Notes: generated by a model from the sequence alone, not told the origin. A stretch of DNA of 64,000 nt from CAVQGZ01 sp963714455 (GCA_963714455.1 CAVQON010000020.1:186001-250000); one strand, 5' to 3'. Positions 1 to 7,864 are shown, counted from the first letter of the stretch. Translations and numbers: made by a program.

Positions 1-1237
1 CCCTCTCGGGCAGCTCGGCGACCACGCGCCTGTGCCGGTCGCGCGCCTGGCGCAGGCTCTCCCGGTGGACGACCTCGCCGGCGCGCACCATCGGCACCTG
101 CAGCGCGCGCTCGTCGCTACCGCCGGGGTGGGGGTCGACGCGGACGACCTCGGCGGTGGCCACACCATGCTCGACGCGGCGTCGAGCCGTCTTGCGACCG
201 CCGCCGCCCGCCTTGCCCCGACTTCGCTTCTCGACGTCCACCATCACCCCGTCGGCACCGGCGCGCGCGACGAGCTTGTAGACCATCTTCGCTGTCGGTG
301 CACCCGAGCCCACAACCAGCTGCGTCCCGACTCCGTAGCCGTCGACCGGGGCTGCGGCCAGCGCGGCGATCGCGTGCTCGTCGAGGTCGCTCGTCACCAC
401 GATCCGCGTGCCGGTGGCGCCGAGGTCGTCGAGCTGGCGACGGACGCGCGCGGCCTGCACGACCAGGTCGCCGGAGTCGAGGCGCACGCCGCCCAGCCCG
501 GTGCCGGCCACCTCGACCGCGGTGGCCACTCCCGCGGCCACGTCGAAGGTGTCGACCAGCAGCGTCGTGGCCGGGCCGAGTGCGGCGACCTGGGAGGCGA
601 ACGCCGCTCGCTCGCTGTCGTGCAGCAGGGTGAAGGCGTGCGCGCTCGTGCCGCGCGTCGGGATTCCGAACAGGTGCCCGGCCGCGAGGTTGCTCGTGCT
701 GTCGAACCCGGCGACGTAGGCGGCGCGGGCCGCGGAGACCGCTGCTGCCTCGTGCGTGCGCCGCGACCCCATCTCGATGCACGGCCGGTTGCCGGCGGCG
801 GAGGTCATGCGTGAGGCGGCCGAGGCGATCGCGCAGTCGTGGTTGAGGATCGAGAGCACCACGGTCTCCAGCACGACCGCCTCGGCGAACGTGCCTTCCA
901 CGGTGAGCACGGGGGAGTGCGGGAAGTACGCCTCCCCCTCGGGGTAGCCGTCCACGTCACCGGTGAACCGGTAGTCGGCCAGGTAGGCACACGTCGCCTC
1001 GTCCACGACGCCGGACGCCGCCAGCCAGTCGAGCTGGTCTCCGGAGAACCGGAACGACTCGATGGCGTCGAGCACGCGTGCGGTGCCCGCCACCACCCCG
1101 TAGCGCCGCCCGGCGGGCAGGCTGCGCGCGAACACCTCGAACACGCTGCCACGCTGCGCCGTGCCGTCGGCCAGCGAGGCCGCCAGCATGGTGAGCTCGT
1201 AGTGGTCGGTGAGCAGCGCGCTCGTCACGTCAGTCAC
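1..1237 (-). CDS. pncB: Nicotinate phosphoribosyltransferase (C-terminus cut by window edge)
   Basis: Joins nicotinate to PRPP to give nicotinate mononucleotide, the salvage entry to NAD; cytosolic. The minus-strand frame opens with LLTDHYELTML, the hallmark N-terminus of the family, and continues through HDCAIASAASRM and the SRRTHE segment to ESLRQARDRH just before the left edge. I place the start at the GTG at 1237 (VTDVTSALLTDHYEL); an in-frame ATG lies at 1255. About 412 codons are present and only the last few residues are missing. It is divergent from clpS with a very short shared promoter region, as in mycobacteria. No clear ribosome binding site, so leaderless translation is possible. 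Confidence 0.93.
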   Translation of the reverse strand, partial: MTDVTSALLTDHYELTMLAASLADGTAQRGSVFEVFARSLPAGRRYGVVAGTARVLDAIESFRFSGDQLDWLAASGVVDEATCAYLADYRFTGDVDGYPEGEAYFPHSPVLTVEGTFAEAVVLETVVLSILNHDCAIASAASRMTSAAGNRPCIEMGSRRTHEAAAVSAARAAYVAGFDSTSNLAAGHLFGIPTRGTSAHAFTLLHDSERAAFASQVAALGPATTLLVDTFDVAAGVATAVEVAGTGLGGVRLDSGDLVVQAARVRRQLDDLGATGTRIVVTSDLDEHAIAALAAAPVDGYGVGTQLVVGSGAPTAKMVYKLVARAGADGVMVDVEKRSRGKAGGGGRKTARRRVEHGVATAEVVRVDPHPGGSDERALQVPMVRAGEVVHRESLRQARDRHRRVVAELPER

Positions 1238-1275
1238 GGTAGTGGGCGCGTGCATCGGCGGCTGCGCGTGTCACG

Positions 1276-1578
1276 ATGGGCCATGTGACCACTGCGCCGG
1301 CCGAGCTCGACGAGCCTGTCGTCGACGATGTCACGCAGACCCAGGCACCGTGGGTGACCATCGTCTGGAACGATCCGATCAACCTCATGTCGTACGTCTC
1401 CTACGTCTTCCAGACGTACTTCGGGCACCCGAAGGCGCTCGCCGAGAAGCTGATGCTCGACGTGCACCACAAGGGCAAGGCCGTGGTGTCGACCGGCAGC
1501 CGCGAGGAGATGGAACGCGACGTGGAAGCCATGCACTCCTATGGGCTGTGGGCGACCCTGCAGCGCTCGGACGCGTAG
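1276..1578 (+). CDS. clpS: ATP-dependent Clp protease adaptor ClpS
   Basis: Adaptor that hands N-degron substrates to the N-domain of a Clp ATPase (ClpC in actinobacteria). About 100 residues, the usual length. The core WNDPINLMSYVSYVF carries the ND pair of the N-degron pocket, followed by HHKGKAVV and a C-terminal ERDVEAMHSYGLWAT helix/strand. GTG at 1285 is an alternative start. The stop TAG overlaps the GTG start of the next gene, so the two are probably translationally coupled. The partner ClpC is not in this window; clpP1, clpP2 and clpX are about 50 kb away. Confidence 0.96.
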   Translation: MGHVTTAPAELDEPVVDDVTQTQAPWVTIVWNDPINLMSYVSYVFQTYFGHPKALAEKLMLDVHHKGKAVVSTGSREEMERDVEAMHSYGLWATLQRSDA

Positions 1579-2141
1579 TGGGGACAGCCTTTCGTCGACG
1601 CCGGGACGGCACGCTCACGGCCACGCTGCACCCCGGTGAGATCGACCTGCTCGCCAGCCTCGTCGGGCAGCTGCTCGAGCTGTTGGCCGACGGCGAGCCG
1701 CAGGCCACCGGGCCGACCGACCCGCTGGAGCGGGTGCTCGACCTTGCCTCGCCCGACCCGCCGTCCGACCCGGTGCTGCGCCGGCTGTTCCCCGACGCCT
1801 ACGCCGAGGAGTCGTCGGCGGCCGACTTCCGCCGCTACACCGAGCGCGGCCTGCGCGACGTCAAGCGGCGCAACGCCCTGGTGGTGCTCGGTGCGCTGGA
1901 GCGGGCCGAGCCGGCGCGTCGCGAGTCAGACGAGCGCCGCACCGTCCGCGTCGACCACGCCGACGCCGAGGCCTGGATGCGTTCGCTCACCGACCTGCGG
2001 CTGGCGTTGGGAACGCGGCTGGGCCTGGAGCAGGACGACGACCCGCAGTGGGACGAGGGCGACCCGCGCCGCTACGTGCTCAGCGTCTACGAGTGGCTGG
2101 GCTGGCTGCAGGACACCCTCGTGCATGCGGTCATGCGCTGA
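1578..2141 (+). CDS. DUF2017 family protein
   Basis: Actinobacterial conserved protein (DUF2017) of 187 residues that habitually follows clpS; its molecular role is not established. I start it at the GTG at 1578, which shares its G with the TAG stop of clpS, so re-initiation is likely. The sequence is mainly helical and acidic, with a conserved-looking middle (RRLFPDAY, FRRYTERGLRD) and C-terminal YEWLGWLQDTLVHAV. The linkage suggests a role close to ClpS-dependent proteolysis, but that is inference. A strong hairpin follows its stop. Confidence 0.88.
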   Translation: MGTAFRRRRDGTLTATLHPGEIDLLASLVGQLLELLADGEPQATGPTDPLERVLDLASPDPPSDPVLRRLFPDAYAEESSAADFRRYTERGLRDVKRRNALVVLGALERAEPARRESDERRTVRVDHADAEAWMRSLTDLRLALGTRLGLEQDDDPQWDEGDPRRYVLSVYEWLGWLQDTLVHAVMR

Positions 2142-2177
2142 CGGGCAGCCGCTCGATCGGGGATCGAGGGCTGCCCG
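2142..2177. terminator. Hairpin between convergent DUF2017 and rhodopsin genes
   Basis: A long near-perfect inverted repeat (left arm CGGGCAGCCGCTCGAT, right arm ATCGAGGGCTGCCCG, one bulged G, 5-base loop) fills the 47 bp between two convergent stops. It has no T tract, as is common in actinobacteria. Its position suits a bidirectional terminator. Confidence 0.7.
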
Positions 2178-2188
2178 CCAGTGCTACC

Positions 2189-3043
2189 TCAGGCCGTGGC
2201 GACCGACCGGCCGGTCGCCGGCTCCACCGCCGCCACCTCGAGGTCGTCGGAGCCGGTCTCACCCGTCTCCTGGCGAGCGAACTCCGGGTCGTCGTAGAAG
2301 GACTTCAGCCGCGCGATCTTGTAGATCACCAGGGCGAACACCGCCTTGGCCACGACATCGGCGATCGTGTAGCCGACCTGCCGCAGGACGAACGCGTCCG
2401 AGCCGTCGAAACCGAACATCGGGAACATGTAGGCGATCGGGTAGAAGCCCCACGAGGCCAGCAGCAGCCACCGCAGGTTGCGCACGGAGACGGCCACCTC
2501 AGCGGGCTGGCGGCCCATCGACCTGGTCAGCTCGACGAAGAGGACGTACAGGATGTACAGGAAGGGGATGGTGGACAGGGCGCCCCACAGGGCGCGCTCG
2601 CCGTTGGCAATGGCCAGCTCGCCCGGGTAGCCCAGAGCAATCATCAGCGCCGAGGCCGGGACCAGCCGCACGAGAAGTCGGCGGGCCTGCGAGCGGGGGA
2701 GCGCCAGCACGGCCACGGCTTCGACCAGCAGCAACGGCACGGTCAGCAGCCAGTCCACGTAGCGGTACGCCTCGTTGAACGTCGCGCCCTCGGCGAGCAC
2801 GAAGGTGCCGGCGGCGTCGACGACGTAGGCGGCGTCGAAGCTGTCGATGATCCTGAAGTAGTGGTACGTCGCGATGCCGAGCACGATCGCCGAGATCACC
2901 AGCGCCGTGCGGTAGCGGGGCAGCACGCGGTTCTTCGACAGCAGCAAGAAGAGCGCCGTGAACAACATGGAGGCGATGGCGAACGAGAAGAAGTTGTAGA
3001 CAGTGTCAAACTGGGTCTGGGTCAGTTCGGGTACTCCGACCAC
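2189..3043 (-). CDS. Light-driven proton-pump rhodopsin (xanthorhodopsin/actinorhodopsin-like)
   Basis: Seven-helix retinal protein of 284 residues, very probably an outward proton pump. Helix C reads RYVDWLLTVPLLLVE, giving Asp97 (acceptor), Thr101 and Glu108 (donor), the DTE set of proteorhodopsins. Leu105 at the tuning site predicts green absorption. Lys233 in helix G (ADVVAKAVF) is the retinal Schiff-base lysine, and His61 in helix B could pair with Asp97. Helix E reads LWGALSTIPF: Gly154 stands where bacteriorhodopsin has Trp138, the opening that lets xanthorhodopsin bind a keto-carotenoid antenna. GTG start with AGGAGG 6 bases upstream. No retinal or carotenoid genes are adjacent, so retinal must be made elsewhere. 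The C-terminal tail is long and acidic. Confidence 0.96.
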   Translation of the reverse strand: MVGVPELTQTQFDTVYNFFSFAIASMLFTALFLLLSKNRVLPRYRTALVISAIVLGIATYHYFRIIDSFDAAYVVDAAGTFVLAEGATFNEAYRYVDWLLTVPLLLVEAVAVLALPRSQARRLLVRLVPASALMIALGYPGELAIANGERALWGALSTIPFLYILYVLFVELTRSMGRQPAEVAVSVRNLRWLLLASWGFYPIAYMFPMFGFDGSDAFVLRQVGYTIADVVAKAVFALVIYKIARLKSFYDDPEFARQETGETGSDDLEVAAVEPATGRSVATA

Positions 3044-3076
3044 GGCGAACCTCCTGGTGGATGTAGGCGGATGTCA

Positions 3077-3130
3077 TTCCCGGCCACGTGACGAACCGTT
3101 CCCGGGGACGACCAAGATCGTTCCCGGGAA
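3077..3130. promoter_or_regulatory. Three TTCCCGG direct repeats at 22-bp spacing
   Basis: TTCCCGG begins at 3077, 3099 and 3121, exactly 22 bp (two helical turns) apart; the last copy is the palindrome TTCCCGGGAA. The array lies between the divergent rhodopsin and mec genes, 34-87 bp upstream of the rhodopsin start. It looks like a multi-site operator on one face of the helix. The regulator is unknown. Confidence 0.5.
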
Positions 3131-3193
3131 GCGTTGCAGCGGCCACTTGGACAACGTCTGGATCGGTTTCCCCGCGTGCGCGATACTGTCCTC

Positions 3194-3598
3194 ATGTTGT
3201 CCATCGGCCGATCCGTACTGAACGCGGTCATTGCCCACGCCCGCGCCGACCACCCGGACGAGGCCTGCGGCATCGTCGCCGGTCCGATCGACGGTGACGT
3301 GCCCTCGCGGCACGTCCCCATGGTCAACGCCGAACGCTCGCCGACCTTCTACCGGTTCGAGCCCAGCGAGCAGCTTCGGGTGTGGCGCGAGATGGACGAC
3401 AACGACGAGCGGCCCGTCGTCATCTACCACTCCCACACTGCGACCGAGCCCTACCCGTCGCGTACCGACGTCAACCTGGCCAGCGACCCCGACGCGCACT
3501 ACCTGCTCGTCTCGACCCGCGACCCGGACTCCGACGAGGTGCGCTCGTACCGGATCGTGGCCGGTGAGGTGAGCGAGGAAGAGGTTCGGGTCATCTGA
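3194..3598 (+). CDS. mec: JAMM/MPN metallopeptidase, CysO-cysteine peptidase
   Basis: Zinc peptidase that cleaves cysteine from the C-terminus of CysO-Cys, the last step of the CysO/CysM cysteine route known in mycobacteria. The full JAMM motif is visible: Glu23, then His79-Ser-His81, Ser89 and Asp92 (YHSHTATEPYPSRTD). Length 134 residues from the ATG at 3194 is typical. No ribosome binding site, but GATACT lies about 10 bases upstream, so the message may be leaderless. The next genes are cysO and cysM in the same order as in mycobacteria, which makes the specific assignment firm. Confidence 0.93.
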   Translation: MLSIGRSVLNAVIAHARADHPDEACGIVAGPIDGDVPSRHVPMVNAERSPTFYRFEPSEQLRVWREMDDNDERPVVIYHSHTATEPYPSRTDVNLASDPDAHYLLVSTRDPDSDEVRSYRIVAGEVSEEEVRVI

Positions 3599-3641
3599 CG
3601 TTGGGCAGGGGCAGCAACGAGCAGACGAGAGAGGACGAGGC

Positions 3642-3914
3642 GTGGCTATCGAGGTTCGAATCCCGACGATCCTGCGTGACTACACCGGTGGGGCCAAGAC
3701 GGTCGAGGCGGACGGCGCGACGCTGGCCGAGCTGGTCGACCACCTGGAGGCCAGCCACCCCGGCCTCAAGGACCGGCTGGTCGACGACGGGTCGCTGCGG
3801 CGGTTCGTCAACGTGTACCTGAACGACGAGGACGTGCGCTTTCTCGGCGGCCTCGGCACCGAGCTGAGCGATGGCGACTCGGTCACTGTGCTGCCGGCCG
3901 TCGCCGGGGGCTGA
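3642..3914 (+). CDS. cysO: Sulfur-carrier protein CysO (ubiquitin-like)
   Basis: Beta-grasp sulfur carrier of 90 residues ending in Gly-Gly (LPAVAGG), the diglycine that is turned into a thiocarboxylate. CysM couples this thiocarboxylate to an activated serine, and Mec releases cysteine. The ThiS/MoaD-like pattern is clear (IPTILRDYTGG, GATLAELVDHLE, LNDEDVRFLGGLGTELSDGD). GTG start with purine-rich AGAGAGGACGAGG upstream. It sits between its peptidase mec and its synthase cysM. The activating enzyme (MoeZ-type) is not in the window. Confidence 0.95.
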   Translation: MAIEVRIPTILRDYTGGAKTVEADGATLAELVDHLEASHPGLKDRLVDDGSLRRFVNVYLNDEDVRFLGGLGTELSDGDSVTVLPAVAGG

Positions 3915-3924
3915 CCCGCGCACC

Positions 3925-4872
3925 ATGCGGTACGAGTCGTTCCTCGATTCCGTCGGCGGCACACCGTTGGTGGGGCTGCCGCGGCTCTCGCCGTCACCGG
4001 ACGTCCGGCTGTGGGCGAAGCTCGAGGACCGCAACCCGACGGGGTCGGTGAAGGACCGAGCCGCCCTGGCCATGATCCGGGCCGCCGAGGCCGACGGCCG
4101 CCTGCAGCCCGGGGCGACGATCCTCGAGCCCACCAGCGGCAACACGGGTATCTCGCTGGCGATGGCGGCGCGCGTGCTGGGCTACCGCATCGTGTGCGTC
4201 ATGCCCGAGAACACGTCGCCGGAGCGCCGCGAGCTGCTCGCCATGTACGGCGCCGACGTCGTGCTCTCCCCGGCCGCGGGCGGTTCGAACGAGGCCGTGC
4301 GGGTGGCGCAGCGGATGGCCGACGCCCATCCCGAGTGGGTCATGCTCTACCAGTACGGCAACCCGGCCAACGCGCAGGCGCACTACGACACGACCGGCCC
4401 GGAGCTGCTGGCCGACCTGCCGACGATCACCCACTTCGTCGCCGGGCTCGGCACCACCGGCACGCTGATGGGAGCGGGTCGCTTTCTGCGCGAGAAGGTT
4501 CCGGGCATCGAGGTGATCGCGGCGGAGCCACGCTACGGCGAGCTGGTCTACGGCCTGCGCAACATCGACGAGGGGTTCGTCCCCGAGCTGTACGACCCGG
4601 ACGTGCTGACCAGCCGGTTCTCGGTGGGTCCGCGTGACGCGGTGCGGCGCGTGCGTGAGCTGCTCGACACCGAGGGCGTCTTCGCCGGCATCTCCACCGG
4701 GGCGATCCTGCACGCCGCGCTCGGCGTCGCCCGCAAGGCCCAGCGGGCGGGGCGTGCGGCCGACATCGCGTTCATCGTCTGCGACGGTGGGTGGAAGTAC
4801 CTGTCCACCGGCGTCTACACGAGCGAGATCGACGATGCCGAGGAGGCGCTTGACGGCCAGCTCTGGGCGTAG
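3925..4872 (+). CDS. cysM: CysO-dependent cysteine synthase CysM
   Basis: PLP enzyme that adds the CysO thiocarboxylate sulfur to O-phosphoserine. PLP lysine is Lys43 (TGSVKDR); the substrate loop EPTSGNTGISLAM and the phosphate-binding GLGTTGTLMG are intact. Arg203 and Arg212 (EPRYGELVYGLRN) have the same 9-residue spacing as Arg211 and Arg220 of the mycobacterial enzyme, the latter used for phosphoserine recognition, so phosphoserine use is likely. C-terminus ALDGQLWA matches the family. 315 residues, ATG start 10 bases after cysO. The gene is the core of the mec-cysO-cysM cluster. Confidence 0.96.
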   Translation: MRYESFLDSVGGTPLVGLPRLSPSPDVRLWAKLEDRNPTGSVKDRAALAMIRAAEADGRLQPGATILEPTSGNTGISLAMAARVLGYRIVCVMPENTSPERRELLAMYGADVVLSPAAGGSNEAVRVAQRMADAHPEWVMLYQYGNPANAQAHYDTTGPELLADLPTITHFVAGLGTTGTLMGAGRFLREKVPGIEVIAAEPRYGELVYGLRNIDEGFVPELYDPDVLTSRFSVGPRDAVRRVRELLDTEGVFAGISTGAILHAALGVARKAQRAGRAADIAFIVCDGGWKYLSTGVYTSEIDDAEEALDGQLWA

Positions 4873-4882
4873 TGTTCCCGCC

Positions 4883-5722
4883 GTGGCGGACGCGCCGATC
4901 GGCATCGTGGACAGCGGGGTGGGCGGGCTCACCGTCGCTCGCGCCGTGCTGGACCTGCTGCCGCACGAGCCGCTGCTGTACCTGGGTGACACCGCCCGCG
5001 GGCCGTACGGACCCCTGCCCATCGCCACCGTGCGCAGCCACGCGCTGGAAGTGATGGACCTGCTGGTCGAGCGCGGTGTGAAGGCCCTGGTGATCGCCTG
5101 CAACTCGGCCAGCAGCGCCGTGCTGCGTGACGCGCGGGAGCGCTACGCGCTCGGCCGGGGCGTCCCCGTCGTCGAGGTGATCGCACCGGCGGTGCGCCGC
5201 TCGGTCGCGACCACTCGCGGGGGGCGCATCGGCGTGATCGGCACGCAGGCGACGATCGGCAGCCGCGCCTACGACGACTCCTTCGCTGCCGCTCCCCACC
5301 TGCACGTCACGTCTGCGGCCTGCCCGCAGTTCGTCGACTACGTCGAGGCCGGCATCACCCACGGTCCCGAGCTCGAGGCCTTGGCCCGGGAGTACCTTGC
5401 GCCCCTGATCGACGCCGAGGTCGACACGCTCGTGCTGGGCTGCACGCACTACCCCCTGCTGGCGGGCGTCATCTCCTACGTCATGGGGCAGGATGTCGCC
5501 TTGGTGTCCAGCGCCGACGAGACCGCACGAGAGGTGTTCCGGACGTTGCGTGATCACGACCTGCTGCGCGACGACGCCCTGGCGGCACCGCAGCACCAGT
5601 TCTTGTCGACGGGTGACCCGGACGCCTTCGCAGCTGTCGCGCGCCGGTTCTTGGGACCGGAGGTCGGGATGGTCGAAGGGGTGCCCTGGTCGGGCTCAGC
5701 TCGGGTGGAGGCACTGCGATGA
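4883..5722 (+). CDS. murI: Glutamate racemase
   Basis: Makes D-glutamate for peptidoglycan by a two-cysteine, cofactor-free mechanism. The N-terminal GIVDSGVGGLTVAR, first catalytic Cys in ACNSASSA and second in LGCTHYPLL are all present. 279 residues from the GTG at 4883, 10 bases after the cysM stop. Its own stop overlaps the next start as ATGA (5719-5722). Linkage to cysM and to the MBL, rph and rdgB genes is conserved in mycobacteria, although the rhomboid gene found there between cysM and murI is absent here. Confidence 0.96.
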   Translation: MADAPIGIVDSGVGGLTVARAVLDLLPHEPLLYLGDTARGPYGPLPIATVRSHALEVMDLLVERGVKALVIACNSASSAVLRDARERYALGRGVPVVEVIAPAVRRSVATTRGGRIGVIGTQATIGSRAYDDSFAAAPHLHVTSAACPQFVDYVEAGITHGPELEALAREYLAPLIDAEVDTLVLGCTHYPLLAGVISYVMGQDVALVSSADETAREVFRTLRDHDLLRDDALAAPQHQFLSTGDPDAFAAVARRFLGPEVGMVEGVPWSGSARVEALR

Positions 5723-6465
5723 AGCTCACTGTCGTCGGCTGCTCAGGCTCCTACCCCGGCCCCGACTCAGCCGCGTCGTCCTACCTGGTGGAGGCCGACG
5801 GGTACCAGGTGCTGCTCGACCTGGGCAACGGGGCGCTGGGTCAGCTGCAGCGCTACACCACGCTCGACAAACCCGGGACGGTGATGCTCAGCCACCTGCA
5901 CGCCGACCACGTGATCGACCTGACGTCGTACTACGTCGTGCGCCGCTACCACCCGGACGGCCAGATGCCCACCTTGCCGGTGTACGGGCCGCACGGAAGC
6001 GCGCACCGGATGGCCCGCGCGTACGACCTGCCCTACAACCCGGGGATGACGCACGAGTTCGACTTTCGGGTGTACCCGACCGAGCCGTTCGAGGTGGGTC
6101 CGTTCACGGTCACCGTCGTCCCGGTCATCCACCCGGTAGACGCCTACGCGATGCGGCTGGAGCACAACGGTCGCACCCTGGTCTACTCCGGCGACACGGC
6201 GCCGACGCCTGCCCTGGCCCAGCTCGCTGACGGCGCCGACGTCTTTCTGTGCGAGGCCGCGTTCTTGTCCGGACGGGAGAACCCCGAGGGCCTGCACCTC
6301 ACGGGACGCGAGGCCGGGCAGGTCGCCACCGAGGCCGGCACGGGGTCGTTGATCATCACCCATGTCCCCCCGTGGGGAGACTCCGCGCGGGCGTTGGCCG
6401 AGGCGAAGGAGACCTTCGCCGGCCCACTCGAGCTGGCGGCCCCCGGCATGACCGTCGAGGTCTGA
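5719..6465 (+). CDS. MBL-fold phosphodiesterase, Rv1339-like
   Basis: Metallo-beta-lactamase-fold hydrolase of 248 residues. The metal motif SHLHADHVID (HxHxDH) is intact, with further ligands likely in PVIHPVDAYAM and YSGDTAPTPAL, and a late ITHVPPWGD histidine. The family sits between RNase Z and cyclic-nucleotide phosphodiesterases; the mycobacterial homologue at the same locus (Rv1339) is reported to act on cyclic AMP. It starts inside the murI stop (ATGA), so it should be co-translated. Substrate here is inferred from synteny only. Confidence 0.85.
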   Translation: MKLTVVGCSGSYPGPDSAASSYLVEADGYQVLLDLGNGALGQLQRYTTLDKPGTVMLSHLHADHVIDLTSYYVVRRYHPDGQMPTLPVYGPHGSAHRMARAYDLPYNPGMTHEFDFRVYPTEPFEVGPFTVTVVPVIHPVDAYAMRLEHNGRTLVYSGDTAPTPALAQLADGADVFLCEAAFLSGRENPEGLHLTGREAGQVATEAGTGSLIITHVPPWGDSARALAEAKETFAGPLELAAPGMTVEV

Positions 6466-6488
6466 TCGCCCGCGTACCCTCTCTCGGC

Positions 6489-7202
6489 GTGACCAGGCAT
6501 GACGGACGTCGACCGGACCAGCTGCGACCAGTGACCTTCCAGCGTGGCTGGTCGATGCACGCGGAGGGGTCGGTGCTGGTGTCGTTCGGCGCCACCAAGG
6601 TGCTGTGCACCGCGTCGGTGACCCAAGGCGTGCCCCGCTGGCGCAAGGGCTCGGGACTCGGCTGGGTGACCGGGGAGTACGCGATGCTGCCGCGCGCCAC
6701 CACGACGCGCTCGGACCGCGAGTCGGTCAAGGGCCGTCCCGGCGGACGTACCCAGGAGATCTCTCGGCTCGTCGGGCGCTCGCTGCGGGCCGCGGTCGAC
6801 CTGAAGGGCCTCGGGGAGAACACGATCGTCGTCGACTGCGACGTGCTGCAGGCTGACGGCGGCACCCGTACCGCCGCCATCACCGGCGGCTACGTGGCGC
6901 TGGCCGACGCGATGGACTGGCTGCGCGACCGGGGCGCGCTGGCCGGGGAGCCCCTGGCGATGTCGGTGGCGGCCGTGTCGGTCGGCATCGTGGCCGGCAG
7001 CCCGGTGCTCGACCTCGACTACGTGGAGGACGTGGACGCCGAGACCGACATGAACGTCGTGATGACCGGCGACGGCCGCTTCGTCGAGGTGCAGGGCACG
7101 GCCGAGGCCGAGCCCTTCGACCGCACCCTGCTCGACGGCATGCTCGACCTGGCCACGGCCGGCTGCGCCGAGCTGACGTCGCTGCAGGCCGCCGCGCGAT
7201 GA
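6489..7202 (+). CDS. rph: Ribonuclease PH
   Basis: Phosphorolytic 3'-5' exoribonuclease that trims tRNA 3' ends. The frame from the GTG at 6489 begins VTRHDGRRPDQLRPV and carries the family signatures GSVLVSFGATKVLCTASV, GEYAMLPRATTTRS and the phosphate-binding GGRTQEISRLVGRSLRA, then DCDVLQADGGTRTAAITG and EVQGTAEAEPF. 237 residues, normal length. It overlaps rdgB by ATGA at 7199-7202, so the two nucleotide-processing enzymes are co-translated. Confidence 0.96.
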   Translation: MTRHDGRRPDQLRPVTFQRGWSMHAEGSVLVSFGATKVLCTASVTQGVPRWRKGSGLGWVTGEYAMLPRATTTRSDRESVKGRPGGRTQEISRLVGRSLRAAVDLKGLGENTIVVDCDVLQADGGTRTAAITGGYVALADAMDWLRDRGALAGEPLAMSVAAVSVGIVAGSPVLDLDYVEDVDAETDMNVVMTGDGRFVEVQGTAEAEPFDRTLLDGMLDLATAGCAELTSLQAAAR

Positions 7203-7831
7203 CGGCTCTGGTGCTGGCCACCCGCAACCGCAAGAAGCTGGTGGAGCTCGACCGCATCCTGCGTGCGGCCGGGCTCGAGGTCGACCTGCTGACCCTGGAC
7301 GAGGTCGAGGTTCCCGACGTCGTGGAGAGCGGGGCGACGTTCGCCGAGAACGCCGTCCTCAAGGCGACCGCGACCGCGGCGGCGACGGGGCGCACGGCCG
7401 TGGCCGACGACTCCGGTCTGGCCGTGGACGCGCTCAACGGCATGCCCGGTGTGCTGTCGGCACGCTGGAGCGGGGCGGGCGCGACGGACGAGTCCAACCT
7501 GCGCCTCGTGCTCGACCAGACCGCCGACGTGCCCGACGACCGGCGAGGGGCGGCCTTCGTCTGCGTCGCGGCGCTGGCCGAGCCCGACGGCGAGGTGCAC
7601 ACCGTCGAGGGCCGAGTGACCGGGCACCTGCTGCGTGCCCCGGCAGGCGACGGCGGGTTCGGCTACGACCCGATCTTCGTCCCGCACGGCTACGACGTCA
7701 CCACGGCCCAGCTGAGCCCAGCCGACAAGGACGCCATCAGCCACCGCGGTGAGGCGTTCCGCGGCATCGCCGAGGTGATTCGTGCGGGAGGCGGGACTCG
7801 AACCCGCACGCCCGAAGGCACTGGATCCTAA
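7199..7831 (+). CDS. rdgB: XTP/dITP pyrophosphatase (RdgB/HAM1)
   Basis: House-cleaning enzyme that hydrolyses dITP and XTP to monophosphates. It opens with LVLATRNRKKLVEL, has the catalytic VADDSGLAVDALNGMPGVLSARW block, GFGYDPIF, and the C-terminal SPADKDAISHRGEAFR. ATG overlaps the rph stop. The last 16 codons run into the minus-strand tRNA-Leu gene, and the stop TAA is complementary to the tRNA anticodon region, so the extra tail GGGTRTRTPEGTGS is encoded by antisense tRNA sequence. The catalytic part is complete. Confidence 0.95.
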   Translation: MTALVLATRNRKKLVELDRILRAAGLEVDLLTLDEVEVPDVVESGATFAENAVLKATATAAATGRTAVADDSGLAVDALNGMPGVLSARWSGAGATDESNLRLVLDQTADVPDDRRGAAFVCVAALAEPDGEVHTVEGRVTGHLLRAPAGDGGFGYDPIFVPHGYDVTTAQLSPADKDAISHRGEAFRGIAEVIRAGGGTRTRTPEGTGS

Positions 7832-7864
7832 GTCCAGCGCGGCTGCCAGTTACGCCACTCCCGC
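7783..7864 (-). tRNA. tRNA-Leu (UAG)
   Basis: Cloverleaf on the minus strand: acceptor GCGGGAG/CTCCCGC, anticodon arm CTGGA-CTTAGGA-TCCAG with anticodon TAG, variable arm TGCCTTCGGGCG, T arm GCGGGTTCGAACCCCGC. Discriminator A; CCA is not encoded. It overlaps the 3' end of rdgB by 49 bp on the other strand. Confidence 0.95.

Noticed and set aside
2048..3091. Plus-strand open frame opposite the rhodopsin gene
   Set aside because: Antisense shadow; the minus strand has the clear seven-helix protein with its own ribosome binding site.
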